Shown here: piece after piece, positions 18,485 to 26,651 of the stretch
Numbering within the stretch: position 1 is the first letter of the stretch
Layout: the number at the start of each line of letters is the position of its first letter
Assembly: GCF_011059145.1 (NCBI RefSeq)
Contig: NZ_JAALLT010000003.1
Coordinates: forward strand, 310,001 to 374,000
Direction: 5' to 3'
Length of the DNA: 64,000 nucleotides
Source: Halalkalibaculum roseum
GTDB taxonomy: Bacteria > Bacteroidota > Rhodothermia > Balneolales > Balneolaceae
Notes under the pieces: generated by a model
Told to the model about the DNA's origin: nothing
Seen by the model: the letters and a program-made list of their open reading frames with translations, nothing else
The model's database searches: none
Made by a program: the position numbers and the translations under genes

Positions 18485-18988
18485 ATGAAACGATTACTCC
18501 AAATAACACTCGTTGCTTTTATAATGACCGGCTTGACCACTGTAGCATTTGCTCAAGGTCAATCAGATAATGCTTCAATAGGTGCCGATGCTACCGTAAT
18601 AGCACAACTTGATGTCACCGCAGGAAGCAGTCTTAATTTCGGAAACGTAACTCCGGGTGTTTCAAGCTCTGTTGCCTATGGCTCAGGCGGTTCTTTTTCA
18701 ATTACAGGTGGCGGAGGAGCTTCTATTGATTTAGATTTCACTTTGCCAGCAAATTTGACTCTCGGTGCCAACAATTTACCAATTTCTTTCAGCACTACTG
18801 ATGCAAACTGGGAAGACGGAAACACTTCAAGCGGATCCAATGAATTTGATCCTAACGCCGGTACTACTATTACTTTTCCTGCCGATGGAGATATGACAGT
18901 ATTTATTGGTGGAACCGTAAACCCGGGCGCCGGACAAGTTGCAGGAACCTATACAGGTAACATTGTATTGACAGCGACTTATAACTAG
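18485..18988 (+). CDS. DUF4402-type subunit 4, probable major pilin
   Basis: 167 residues with a clean signal peptide (MKRLLQITLVAFIMTGLTTVAFA). The mature protein is rich in Gly, Ser, Thr and Asn, with SSLNFGNVTPG, the middle strand SIDLDFTLPANLTLG, MTVFIGGTVNP and the terminal YTGNIVLTATYN. Of the four subunits it is closest to the DUF4402 consensus. A 202-bp upstream gap gives room for its own promoter, an AAAGGA ribosome-binding site precedes ATG, and a strong terminator follows at once. That isolated cistron fits an abundant structural subunit; this is inference. Confidence 0.8.
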   Translation: MKRLLQITLVAFIMTGLTTVAFAQGQSDNASIGADATVIAQLDVTAGSSLNFGNVTPGVSSSVAYGSGGSFSITGGGGASIDLDFTLPANLTLGANNLPISFSTTDANWEDGNTSSGSNEFDPNAGTTITFPADGDMTVFIGGTVNPGAGQVAGTYTGNIVLTATYN

Positions 18989-19006
18989 CAGATATCACAT
19001 ATTTTT

Positions 19007-19039
19007 AAAAAAGCCAAGGTTCATAATCTTGGCTTTTTT
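19007..19039 (+). terminator. Intrinsic terminator after probable major subunit
   Basis: A 12-bp perfect stem (AAAAAAGCCAAG / CTTGGCTTTTTT) with a 9-base loop and a T-run, 18 bp behind the subunit stop. It divides the locus into an abundant subunit message and a less transcribed chaperone-usher part, as is common in fimbrial operons. Confidence 0.88.
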
Positions 19040-19144
19040 ATTGTAAATCACCTTCTTATTTGCCATGCATAAAGATTCTTTAGAATGGTTTTTTAGTTCA
19101 AATTCCTTAGGTTCTTTACAATAACCATAATTGAAGCCCCTGCA

Positions 19145-19969
19145 ATGAAAAAGCTGTCTCTCATAGTTCTACTAATTTTGGCCTTTTCTGCTAACGGTGT
19201 TTTGGCGCAAATTACTATAGCGCCAACTATGGTTTTTGTTGACCAGCAAAACCGGTTTGGCAGTTTCCTGGTACTAAACGGCTCAGAAGAAGCCCAGGAA
19301 GTCTCCATTGAGTTCCCATTTGGTTATCCTGTGACAGGACCGGAGGGAAATATAGATATGATTTATAATGATAGTACTGCTGCTAATCAATATGGTATCA
19401 GTGATGTAGTAAGAGGTTTCCCGCAAAATTTTGTACTGCAACCCGGTGAACGCCAGACAGTCAGGCTTACCATTCGGCCAAAAGATTATTCAAACGGGAC
19501 CTACTGGACCCGCATAAAAACGACCTCAAACGCCCAGGAGCCTGCCATAGGGGCGACCTCAGATGATGAAATTACCGCCCAGATAACTTATCAGTTTGAA
19601 CAGGTTACCACGTTGTTTTACAAGCACGGAGAGACAAATACCGGAATCGATATTAATAATTTCTCTGCCCGTGATACCGAAGATGATATTGAGTTTATCA
19701 TCGACGCAAGCAGAACCGGTAATTCCCCCTTCCTGGGTTCCATCATCCTGGAAGTAAACGATGCCGATGGTAACACAGCAGCAGAAAAACTGGCTTCAAC
19801 TTCCATTTATTTTGATTACCGGCAAATTTTTTCGATCCCTAAATCAGATCTCAATGACGGCAATTATAACGCTACAGTCACTTTTAAAACGCAACGGCCC
19901 GATGTCCCGAATGAAGATATCGTACAGATGAATCCCGTCTCAAGATCTATAAGTTATTCCAAAGAGTGA
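19145..19969 (+). CDS. Periplasmic fimbrial chaperone (PapD-like fold)
   Basis: 274-residue exported protein; signal peptide MKKLSLIVLLILAFSANGVLA. The N-terminal Ig-like domain shows ITIAPTMVFVDQQNRFGSFLVLN and later FVLQPGERQTVRLTIRP, which match the first strands and the F-G region of PapD-type chaperones. A second domain ends in an NATVTFKTQ strand. It should bind unfolded DUF4402 subunits in the periplasm and hand them to the usher. The usher start codon overlaps its stop (GTGA), so the two are translationally coupled. Confidence 0.78.
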   Translation: MKKLSLIVLLILAFSANGVLAQITIAPTMVFVDQQNRFGSFLVLNGSEEAQEVSIEFPFGYPVTGPEGNIDMIYNDSTAANQYGISDVVRGFPQNFVLQPGERQTVRLTIRPKDYSNGTYWTRIKTTSNAQEPAIGATSDDEITAQITYQFEQVTTLFYKHGETNTGIDINNFSARDTEDDIEFIIDASRTGNSPFLGSIILEVNDADGNTAAEKLASTSIYFDYRQIFSIPKSDLNDGNYNATVTFKTQRPDVPNEDIVQMNPVSRSISYSKE

Positions 19970-22900
19970 GCAAACCCGGTGTTACATGTATCTTAGCCGC
20001 CTTCGTAATATGTTTATTGTTGCCTGCCGGCAATTTTGCTTACGGTGTGGAACATTCCCCCTCCTCTTCCAAACTGCATGAATTACCTACGGAACAGGAA
20101 GTTTTTCTTTCTTTCAACTATAGAAACCTCTTCGAGAAAGTCATCATTGCTTACTATGAAGATGGAAAATACTATCTACCACTTTCCGAAATATTCAATA
20201 CTCTAAAAATACCCTATGAGGTAAATACCTCCCGCCTGACAATGAACGGTAGCTACCTGGAGCCGGAGAACAGTTATCGTTTCGACTTTGCAAACTACAC
20301 GGTAAGCCTCGACAGCCGAGGCAGCTTTAGCTACACAAGTAGCCAGATGCTTGTCAAAGAGATGGATTTCTATGTAGAGCTGGAAGTTTTATCCGAGGTC
20401 TTTAACCTGAACTTTACCGTTGACCTTAATAACCTGTTGCTACAACTACAGACACCGGAAGTGTTGCCGATCGTCAGGGAACAGGAACGGGCAGAAAGGC
20501 GTAGGAAAGCTGAATTGCAAGAAGTTCAACAAAACTTCTATCCTCTTGAATACGACCGGGACCGTGACCTCCTGGGAGGAGGATTTCTCGACTACTCACT
20601 TTCTGCAAACCTGAACGAGTCAATAAATTTTTATACTTATAATTTTGACCTGGGAACTGAAGTATTAGGCGGTGACCTGCAAGGTTCGGCTTTTGGAAGC
20701 TATTCCGAAGATTATTCAAACTTTACAACCAACAACCTGCGATGGCGTTATGTGATGAGGAATAATAGGAACCTCACACAAATATTTGCAGGGCAAACAA
20801 ATTCCGACGGGTTAATAAATCGGAATTTTACCGGAATACGGTTGACCAACGAACCTATTGAACCTCGCTTTCTCTATGATTCTTACGAAATTGAGGGGCG
20901 AGTTGAAGCCGGTTCGGAAGTAGAACTATACTATAATAATAACTTGTATGACTATAAACGTGTAACCGATACAGGGCAATACCGCTTTTTGGCACCCCTC
21001 ACCTACGGCACTTCGCGTCTACGCCTTCGAATTTATGGACCTGACGGTAGTATAACAGAACGGGAAGAGCGCATTCAAATTCCCTTCAGCTTTCTACCAA
21101 AGGGTGAATTTAGCTATCACCTGAATGCAGGACGATTGAATAATGCCATATTCGGCAGCGGCAGTGAAAGTAATATCGTTCAAGGAGATTTCGCATATGG
21201 GATATCGAGTTGGTTAACCCAAAAGGCAGGTATTGAATATTTCAATGAATTTTCAGATCAAACGCCTCTTATATACAGTTCTACCTCTGCCAGGGTTCTG
21301 GACGAATACCTGTTCAACCTCGACATTGCCCCCAACGCTTTTTACAGGATTTCCGGAAATGTTGTATATCCCAACTCGGCTAGCTGGGGTATCAATTATA
21401 CCTATTTTACCGGTAGGGGTATTTACAATCCCCTTGGTTATGAAAGTGAGGTTTCAGGTAATGTCTTTGTCCCTTTTCGCTTATCTGAAATTCCTTTCAA
21501 TCTGAGGGTGACCGGAAACTATGCCGTCAAAGAGCCGCTGGACAACAGTACTTATACTATTGATCTGAATTCCAGGATCAACCGTCTTAATCTACGTCTC
21601 AGTTATCGTGATAGGGAGTTCGGAAGATTCAATTTAAGTCCTGGAACCAATTCTTCTCTTGCTGCCTCAGCTACCTATTTAGTTTCCAGGAAACCTGAGA
21701 TTCCCTGGTACCTTCAAAATACATTTATCAGCGGAAGTTTGGAATATAATCCCGGCTTATCCACTTTTGAGGAAGCTGAGCTTCAAGCATCCCGGAGCGT
21801 ATTTGACAAAGGAAGACTACAGGCTTCCTTTTCAAGAAATTTCTTAGGTAACTTCAGCTATATAAATGTGGGATTAACTATCGATTTCAACAGCTTCCGA
21901 TCTACATCAACGGCCCGAAATATCAGGCGTGAATCTTCTTTCACACAGAACATACGGGGATCGGTAGGATTTGATGACTTTAACAACGATGTTGTGTTAT
22001 CAAACAGACAGCAGGTCGGTCGTTCTGCAACTTCCCTGAGGCTTTATGTGGATTCAAATAACTCCGGTTCCTTCGACGAAGGTGATGATGTAATTAATGA
22101 TGAAGCCGTTCGCATTGGAAAAGCGGGCGTTACCACTAGTTCTAAGAACGGTATTCTCAGATTCAGCCAGCTGCAGGCCTATCATCGCGTCAATATGGAA
22201 ATCAACGAATCGGCTATCAAGAATCCATTACTGATACCTCAAATAGATCAGTTCTCTATAGTTACCGATCCCAATCAGTATAAGCCGATTAATATACCGT
22301 TTTATGTCAGTGGGGTTATTGAGGGAAGGGTCAGACGCCTGAATACCAACGGTGAGCAAACAGCACCAGGCATTCGACTTTACCTGAGATCGGAAGACGG
22401 AGATTTTGAACGTGAAATACAGACCTTCTCTGACGGCAGTTTTTATGCCTACGAGGTGCCTCCCGGCAATTACAGCCTGCAGGTTGATTCAACCCAGCTC
22501 CAGTTTCTGGATGCCCGAACCGAGCCTGAAATTTTATCCTTTGAAGTTGAATCTTTAGCCGAAGGAGATTTTGTGGAGGATTTGCGTATCAATATTGTAC
22601 CCAAGACTGCAACATCGTCCCCCGACACTTCGAAAACTGATCCGGAGACTACTCAGGAAAATCCTATAACTGAGAAACAGGATCTATTTTATCAAATTCA
22701 AATGGCCAGTTATGCAACTGCGAGCTTTACCCTCCAGGCAGTGGAGTGGGCTGAAGAACTATTCCCTGAAGCTTTCTACATTCGATATAACCCCAATGCA
22801 AATCTGTATGGAGTGCGTACAGCAGTGATGACAGACAAGAAAAGAGCCCTGCAAAAGTATGCACAATTTAAAGAGAGTCGATTCAATGAACCGGCTATAG

Positions 22901-23439
22901 TTGTGTCCCGTGATTCAGCTGGAAGCTCAAGAAATCTTTACCCGGGTTATGCGGTACTCTTTGGAACACTGAAAACTCAAGCCAAAGCAGAAGATTACGC
23001 CCAACAGGTTGCGCAAATTACCGGGTATGAATCAGAAATTGAGTTTATTGAAAGTGATACTATTTATAGTGTGAGATCAAAAACCTTTGAAAACAGAGAC
23101 GATGCTGTGGCAGTGGCACAAGACCTTTACAGAAGATCCATATCTTCAGAGAGTAAATTCTCCCTGGTTCGGGTGGGTGAAAATGAAATATCGGGCCTCA
23201 GATTTGAATATGCTATTGAGGTTACAGGACTCAGCGGTAACACTGTCAGAGAATATCAGAACCTGATTCGGGATAGAAGAATAATACCTGAAAGTACCAG
23301 AATGGAAATAACCGATTCGACGATACGTATTGAGGGGATTTCATCATGGAGCCGAACAGTTCAGACCAAACGACAACTGGATCGTTTACTAAAAGAAGGC
23401 ATGCCTGTTATCTTTTTAAAACAGTATAATGCAGAGTAG
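19966..23439 (+). CDS. Usher-like outer-membrane protein with C-terminal SPOR-like repeats
   Basis: 1157 residues, GTG start overlapping the chaperone stop. After a signal peptide come a periplasmic N-terminal domain (about 40-170) and a charged linker (REQERAERRRKAELQ). A long beta-barrel region contains a plug-like Ig module at about 307-370 (YEIEGRVEAGSEVELYYN to RLRIYGPDGS) and FLPKGEFSYHLNAGR, as in fimbrial ushers. A Ca-loop-like DSNNSGSFDEGDD lies near 696 and a carboxypeptidase-regulatory-like beta domain at about 781-860. The tail carries SPOR-like units at about 906-980, 991-1060 and 1081-1155 (YQIQMASY and YAVLFGTLKTQAKA). SPOR domains bind denuded peptidoglycan in known cases. Barrel and plug assignment is fair; the SPOR fusion is the odd part. 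Confidence 0.76.
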   Translation: MSKPGVTCILAAFVICLLLPAGNFAYGVEHSPSSSKLHELPTEQEVFLSFNYRNLFEKVIIAYYEDGKYYLPLSEIFNTLKIPYEVNTSRLTMNGSYLEPENSYRFDFANYTVSLDSRGSFSYTSSQMLVKEMDFYVELEVLSEVFNLNFTVDLNNLLLQLQTPEVLPIVREQERAERRRKAELQEVQQNFYPLEYDRDRDLLGGGFLDYSLSANLNESINFYTYNFDLGTEVLGGDLQGSAFGSYSEDYSNFTTNNLRWRYVMRNNRNLTQIFAGQTNSDGLINRNFTGIRLTNEPIEPRFLYDSYEIEGRVEAGSEVELYYNNNLYDYKRVTDTGQYRFLAPLTYGTSRLRLRIYGPDGSITEREERIQIPFSFLPKGEFSYHLNAGRLNNAIFGSGSESNIVQGDFAYGISSWLTQKAGIEYFNEFSDQTPLIYSSTSARVLDEYLFNLDIAPNAFYRISGNVVYPNSASWGINYTYFTGRGIYNPLGYESEVSGNVFVPFRLSEIPFNLRVTGNYAVKEPLDNSTYTIDLNSRINRLNLRLSYRDREFGRFNLSPGTNSSLAASATYLVSRKPEIPWYLQNTFISGSLEYNPGLSTFEEAELQASRSVFDKGRLQASFSRNFLGNFSYINVGLTIDFNSFRSTSTARNIRRESSFTQNIRGSVGFDDFNNDVVLSNRQQVGRSATSLRLYVDSNNSGSFDEGDDVINDEAVRIGKAGVTTSSKNGILRFSQLQAYHRVNMEINESAIKNPLLIPQIDQFSIVTDPNQYKPINIPFYVSGVIEGRVRRLNTNGEQTAPGIRLYLRSEDGDFEREIQTFSDGSFYAYEVPPGNYSLQVDSTQLQFLDARTEPEILSFEVESLAEGDFVEDLRINIVPKTATSSPDTSKTDPETTQENPITEKQDLFYQIQMASYATASFTLQAVEWAEELFPEAFYIRYNPNANLYGVRTAVMTDKKRALQKYAQFKESRFNEPAIVVSRDSAGSSRNLYPGYAVLFGTLKTQAKAEDYAQQVAQITGYESEIEFIESDTIYSVRSKTFENRDDAVAVAQDLYRRSISSESKFSLVRVGENEISGLRFEYAIEVTGLSGNTVREYQNLIRDRRIIPESTRMEITDSTIRIEGISSWSRTVQTKRQLDRLLKEGMPVIFLKQYNAE

Positions 23440-23451
23440 AGGAATCAGAAG

Positions 23452-23874
23452 CTACAAATAGGCTACAGAAGTTGTTAAGGTCCCTTTTAAAGATCCGGCC
23501 GGTCGCGCGGTTTCAGTAAGCGGTACGAGATTCAATTCGGAAGTAATCCCCTGATCAGTAATGTAATCCTGATAGGTTACCGGGAGCTCAAGACTTTTCC
23601 CGCTTTCATCTCTCAATAGCATCTTTTCCGGTCTTTGCATAATAAAAACCGACCCGGGTTCTCTACTAAAACTGATTTTGGAAAGTTCGGTCAATCCATT
23701 TGCGGTAACGGATTTATTCAACACCACTTTCTGTGGTTGATGCATAGAAATACTGTTCCCTTCAATTACCGTAACCTGCACTTTCATGGTAGCCTGTGCC
23801 GCTTGCTGAGCCATCAGTGTCGATACTGAAGCCAGGAAAAAGAGAATGGTTACTGTTAGTCTCTTGGAATTCAT
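23452..23874 (-). CDS. Exported DUF4402-like subunit, convergent to usher
   Basis: 140-residue exported protein with signal peptide MNSKRLTVTILFFLASVSTLMA. The mature part is all-beta and ends LKGTLTTSVAYL, close to the terminal GxxxGTxxxxVxY motif of the four subunits upstream. It lacks the clear LNFG motif, so it is a remote relative, perhaps a tip or adaptor subunit or an unrelated secreted protein. It runs head-on into the usher, with stops 12 bp apart, and is followed by no terminator of its own. Confidence 0.55.
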   Translation of the reverse strand: MNSKRLTVTILFFLASVSTLMAQQAAQATMKVQVTVIEGNSISMHQPQKVVLNKSVTANGLTELSKISFSREPGSVFIMQRPEKMLLRDESGKSLELPVTYQDYITDQGITSELNLVPLTETARPAGSLKGTLTTSVAYL

Positions 23875-23940
23875 TATGTCACCCTGTAAATGATTTTATT
23901 CTACTATCAATATATTATAAATATTTAATATTAAAAACTT

Positions 23941-23970
23941 CTAATGTTAATTAGAGGACTCTAATGTTTA
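23941..23970. promoter_or_regulatory. Direct repeat upstream of subunit-like gene
   Basis: CTAATGTTAA at 23941 and CTAATGTTTA at 23961 are near-identical and exactly 20 bp apart, two helical turns, lying 67-96 bp upstream of the minus-strand start at 23874. This geometry suits binding of a dimeric regulator. No further evidence. Confidence 0.3.
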
Positions 23971-24107
23971 AAAATGGCGATTATAGGACTTGGTAGCGCT
24001 TTTACAATGATTAGAATATAGAGAATGTCAAATAACAGGCTATTTCACAAAGATGCACAGAGTATAATGGACCTCTCTTTGGTAATCAGTGGAAAACAGA
24101 AGGGAAT

Positions 24108-24145
24108 AAAAAAAGCCCTGAATCGAATGTTCGACTCAGGGCTTT
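24108..24145 (-). terminator. Intrinsic terminator of the pdh operon
   Basis: Read on the minus strand: AAAGCCCTGA, a loop holding a smaller TCGA-ATGT-TCGA stem, TCAGGGCTTT and a T-run. It lies 20 bp behind the pdhC stop. Confidence 0.9.
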
Positions 24146-24164
24146 CAATACATTTTAAAAGGTA

Positions 24165-25448
24165 TCAGAGCAGCATTCCCAGTGGGTTCTCCAGCAGGTT
24201 TCTTACTGTAGAGAGAAACTGGGCTGCGGTGGCACCGTCTACAATACGATGATCACTCGAAAGCGTGGCTTTCATGCGCTTGCCGGGAACAACTTCCCCG
24301 TTCTCAACTACGGGCACATCGCGTATGGCCCCTACTGCAAGTATACAGGCATTTGGTGGATTGATGATTGCCGTAAACTCTTCTATACCAAACATGCCCA
24401 AATTACTGATGGTGAAGGTGCTTCCTTCCATCTGCTCGGGTTGAAGCTTGCGGTCGCGTGCTAACTCAGCCAGTTCTTTGCTTTCGGCTGATATTTGTGC
24501 CAAACCTTTCTGATCAGTTTGCGGAATAACCGGCGTCACTAATCCCTCTTCAATGGCTACTGCAAATGCTACATTAACATCTCCATGTTCCAGAATGGTA
24601 TCTTCTTTCCAGGAACTGTTTATAGCTGGATGTCTTCGTAACGCCATAGCACACGCTTTCACAACAATATCATTGAAGCTAATCTTCACATCACTGGCTT
24701 CGTTAAGCTTCTTACGCGCTGCGAAGACATGCTGCATATCAATATCGATGGTCTCATAATAATGCGGACTACTGTACTTACTCTCAGCCAGTCGACGCGC
24801 AATCGCTTTACGCATTTGTGAAACACGATGTTCTTTATCCTCTTTCGAGGCACTCGGCATAGCTGCCGGAGCAGCAGGTTGACGAGAAGGCGTATACTCT
24901 TCAATATCTCTTTTAATAATTCGGCCTTCGGGTCCGGAACCCTGTACGCTGGATAATTCAATACCCTTCTCTTCTGCCATTTTCCTGGCCAGTGGTGAAG
25001 CTTTTATTCGACCGTCATCGGTGACCGAAGCCGACTTCTGCTTAGTTCCCTGCTCAGATCCGTTTTGTTCTAATTCACCAAACACGGGATCTATCGGTTC
25101 TTTCTCCTCGCTCTTATTAGCTTTCTGCTTTTCTTTCTCGCTATCCGCAGTCTCTTCTTTAGCCCCGTTACCGCTTTGTGCTTCTTCCACAAGATCGCTG
25201 ATATCTTCGCCTTCCTCTCCGATAATAGCCATTATTTTACCCAGAGGAACGGCATCACCCTCACTCGCCAATATCTTGAGGATGGTTCCGGAATCAAATA
25301 CTTCAACCTCCATGGTCGCCTTATCGGTTTCTACTTCGGCGATAACATCTCCGGATTCTACTTTATCCCCTTCTACTACATTCCATTTGGCGATTACCCC
25401 TTCTTCCATGGTATCGCTGAGCTTAGGCATTTCAACTTTTATAGCCAT
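24165..25448 (-). CDS. pdhC: Pyruvate dehydrogenase E2, dihydrolipoamide acetyltransferase
   Basis: Core subunit of the pyruvate dehydrogenase complex, 427 residues. It has one N-terminal lipoyl domain with the lipoylated Lys at residue 43 (ETDKA), a charged linker rich in Glu and Lys, then a peripheral-subunit-binding domain (KASPLARKMAEEKGI to GPEGRIIKRDIEEY). The catalytic acyltransferase domain carries SSDHRIVDGA with the active His and Asp. Last gene of pdhA-pdhB-pdhC; the E3 gene is not nearby. Confidence 0.95.
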   Translation of the reverse strand: MAIKVEMPKLSDTMEEGVIAKWNVVEGDKVESGDVIAEVETDKATMEVEVFDSGTILKILASEGDAVPLGKIMAIIGEEGEDISDLVEEAQSGNGAKEETADSEKEKQKANKSEEKEPIDPVFGELEQNGSEQGTKQKSASVTDDGRIKASPLARKMAEEKGIELSSVQGSGPEGRIIKRDIEEYTPSRQPAAPAAMPSASKEDKEHRVSQMRKAIARRLAESKYSSPHYYETIDIDMQHVFAARKKLNEASDVKISFNDIVVKACAMALRRHPAINSSWKEDTILEHGDVNVAFAVAIEEGLVTPVIPQTDQKGLAQISAESKELAELARDRKLQPEQMEGSTFTISNLGMFGIEEFTAIINPPNACILAVGAIRDVPVVENGEVVPGKRMKATLSSDHRIVDGATAAQFLSTVRNLLENPLGMLL

Positions 25449-25511
25449 ACTAAAATTTCTTTATTATTAATTGATCTAGCTTCAATAGATTATGTCATTC
25501 AATAGATTTCC

Positions 25512-25582
25512 AAGTAACAAAGAGACAATGTAACAGAGAGTATTATCTCAGTCACTTTGTTTCTCAGTTATTTGTTACTTTC
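25512..25582. repeat. Imperfect inverted and heptad-like repeat between pdhB and pdhC
   Basis: AAGTAACAAAGAGACAATGTAACAGAG on one side and TTTGTTTCTCAGTTATTTGTTACTT on the other form an imperfect inverted repeat; GTAACA- and AGAGA-type words recur about every 7 or 14 bases. It lies between pdhB and pdhC and overlaps the last codons of pdhB. It may act as a stabilising hairpin in the pdh message or belong to the heptanucleotide repeats seen elsewhere here. Confidence 0.4.
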
Positions 25583-26558
25583 TATAGGTAACGGTATTCA
25601 CCGCTTCAATTACCTGATCCGGGCTCGGAAACCACTCATCGAACAGGTTCTTGGCAAAAGGTGCACTGGTATCGGGCAGTGTGACCCGTTGAACAGGAGC
25701 ATCCAAATAATCAAACGCTTCACGCTGAATGAGATATCCCACCTCTGCGGCAAGACCTCCGAAAGGATGTGCTTCGTCCACAATTACACACCTGTTTGTT
25801 TTCTTAATCGACTTGACAACCGTTTCCATATCTAAAGGTTTGACGGTACGGGGATCAATAATTTCGGCTTCGACGCCATCATTTGAAAGCTTCTGTGCGG
25901 CCTGTGTAGCCACATGGTACATCTTTCCGTGTGCAATAATAGTTACATCAGCACCTTCCCGCTTAACCTTCGCCTTTCCGATCGGAATGGTATAATCGTC
26001 TTCTTCCGAAACCTCTCCTTTCAGCCCGTACATCTGCTCCGACTCCATAAACAGTACCGGGTTATCATCACGGATAGCTGACTTTAGCAATCCTTTGGCA
26101 TCATCAGGTTCGGATGGATAAATTACTTTCAGTCCCGGAAAATGTGCGTACATGGAATCATACGATACAGAGTGCGTAGCACTTAGCTGACCTGCAGAAG
26201 CATTTGGACCCCTAAATACAATAGGGATGCTGATCTGCCCGCCGGTCATGTATCGAATCTTTGATGCGTGATTGATGATCTGATCGGCAGCAAGTACAGC
26301 AAAATTAAAGGTCATAAATTCAATAATAGGCCGTAACCCATTCATAGCGGCACCTACACCGATACCGGCAAAACCAAGCTCGGAGATGGGAGTGTCAATC
26401 ATTCGCTTTGAGCCGTATTTGTCCAGCAATCCTTCGGTCACTTTATAAGCGCCGTCGTATTCGGCTACCTCTTCGCCCATTACAAAGATATTTTCATCAT
26501 GAGCCATCTCTTCATCAATCGCGGCTCGTATCGCTTCCCTAAATTGTAATTCAGCCAT
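25575..26558 (-). CDS. pdhB: Pyruvate dehydrogenase E1 component, beta subunit
   Basis: Forms the E1 heterotetramer with PdhA and binds thiamine diphosphate. 327 residues, the usual length. Signatures are EEVAEYDGAYKVTEGLLDKYG, TPISELGFAGIGVGAA, EFMTFNFAVLAADQI and, near the end, VDEAHPFGG. Middle gene of the pdhA-pdhB-pdhC run on the minus strand. Confidence 0.96.
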   Translation of the reverse strand: MAELQFREAIRAAIDEEMAHDENIFVMGEEVAEYDGAYKVTEGLLDKYGSKRMIDTPISELGFAGIGVGAAMNGLRPIIEFMTFNFAVLAADQIINHASKIRYMTGGQISIPIVFRGPNASAGQLSATHSVSYDSMYAHFPGLKVIYPSEPDDAKGLLKSAIRDDNPVLFMESEQMYGLKGEVSEEDDYTIPIGKAKVKREGADVTIIAHGKMYHVATQAAQKLSNDGVEAEIIDPRTVKPLDMETVVKSIKKTNRCVIVDEAHPFGGLAAEVGYLIQREAFDYLDAPVQRVTLPDTSAPFAKNLFDEWFPSPDQVIEAVNTVTYRK

Positions 26559-26651
26559 ATCTGGTTTCGTTCTTACGAATTTATTGATTTAATAAAATTT
26601 CCTATTCAGGTGTGGGACACTTTAAAAGTGTACTACACCAAATTTTAGCTT

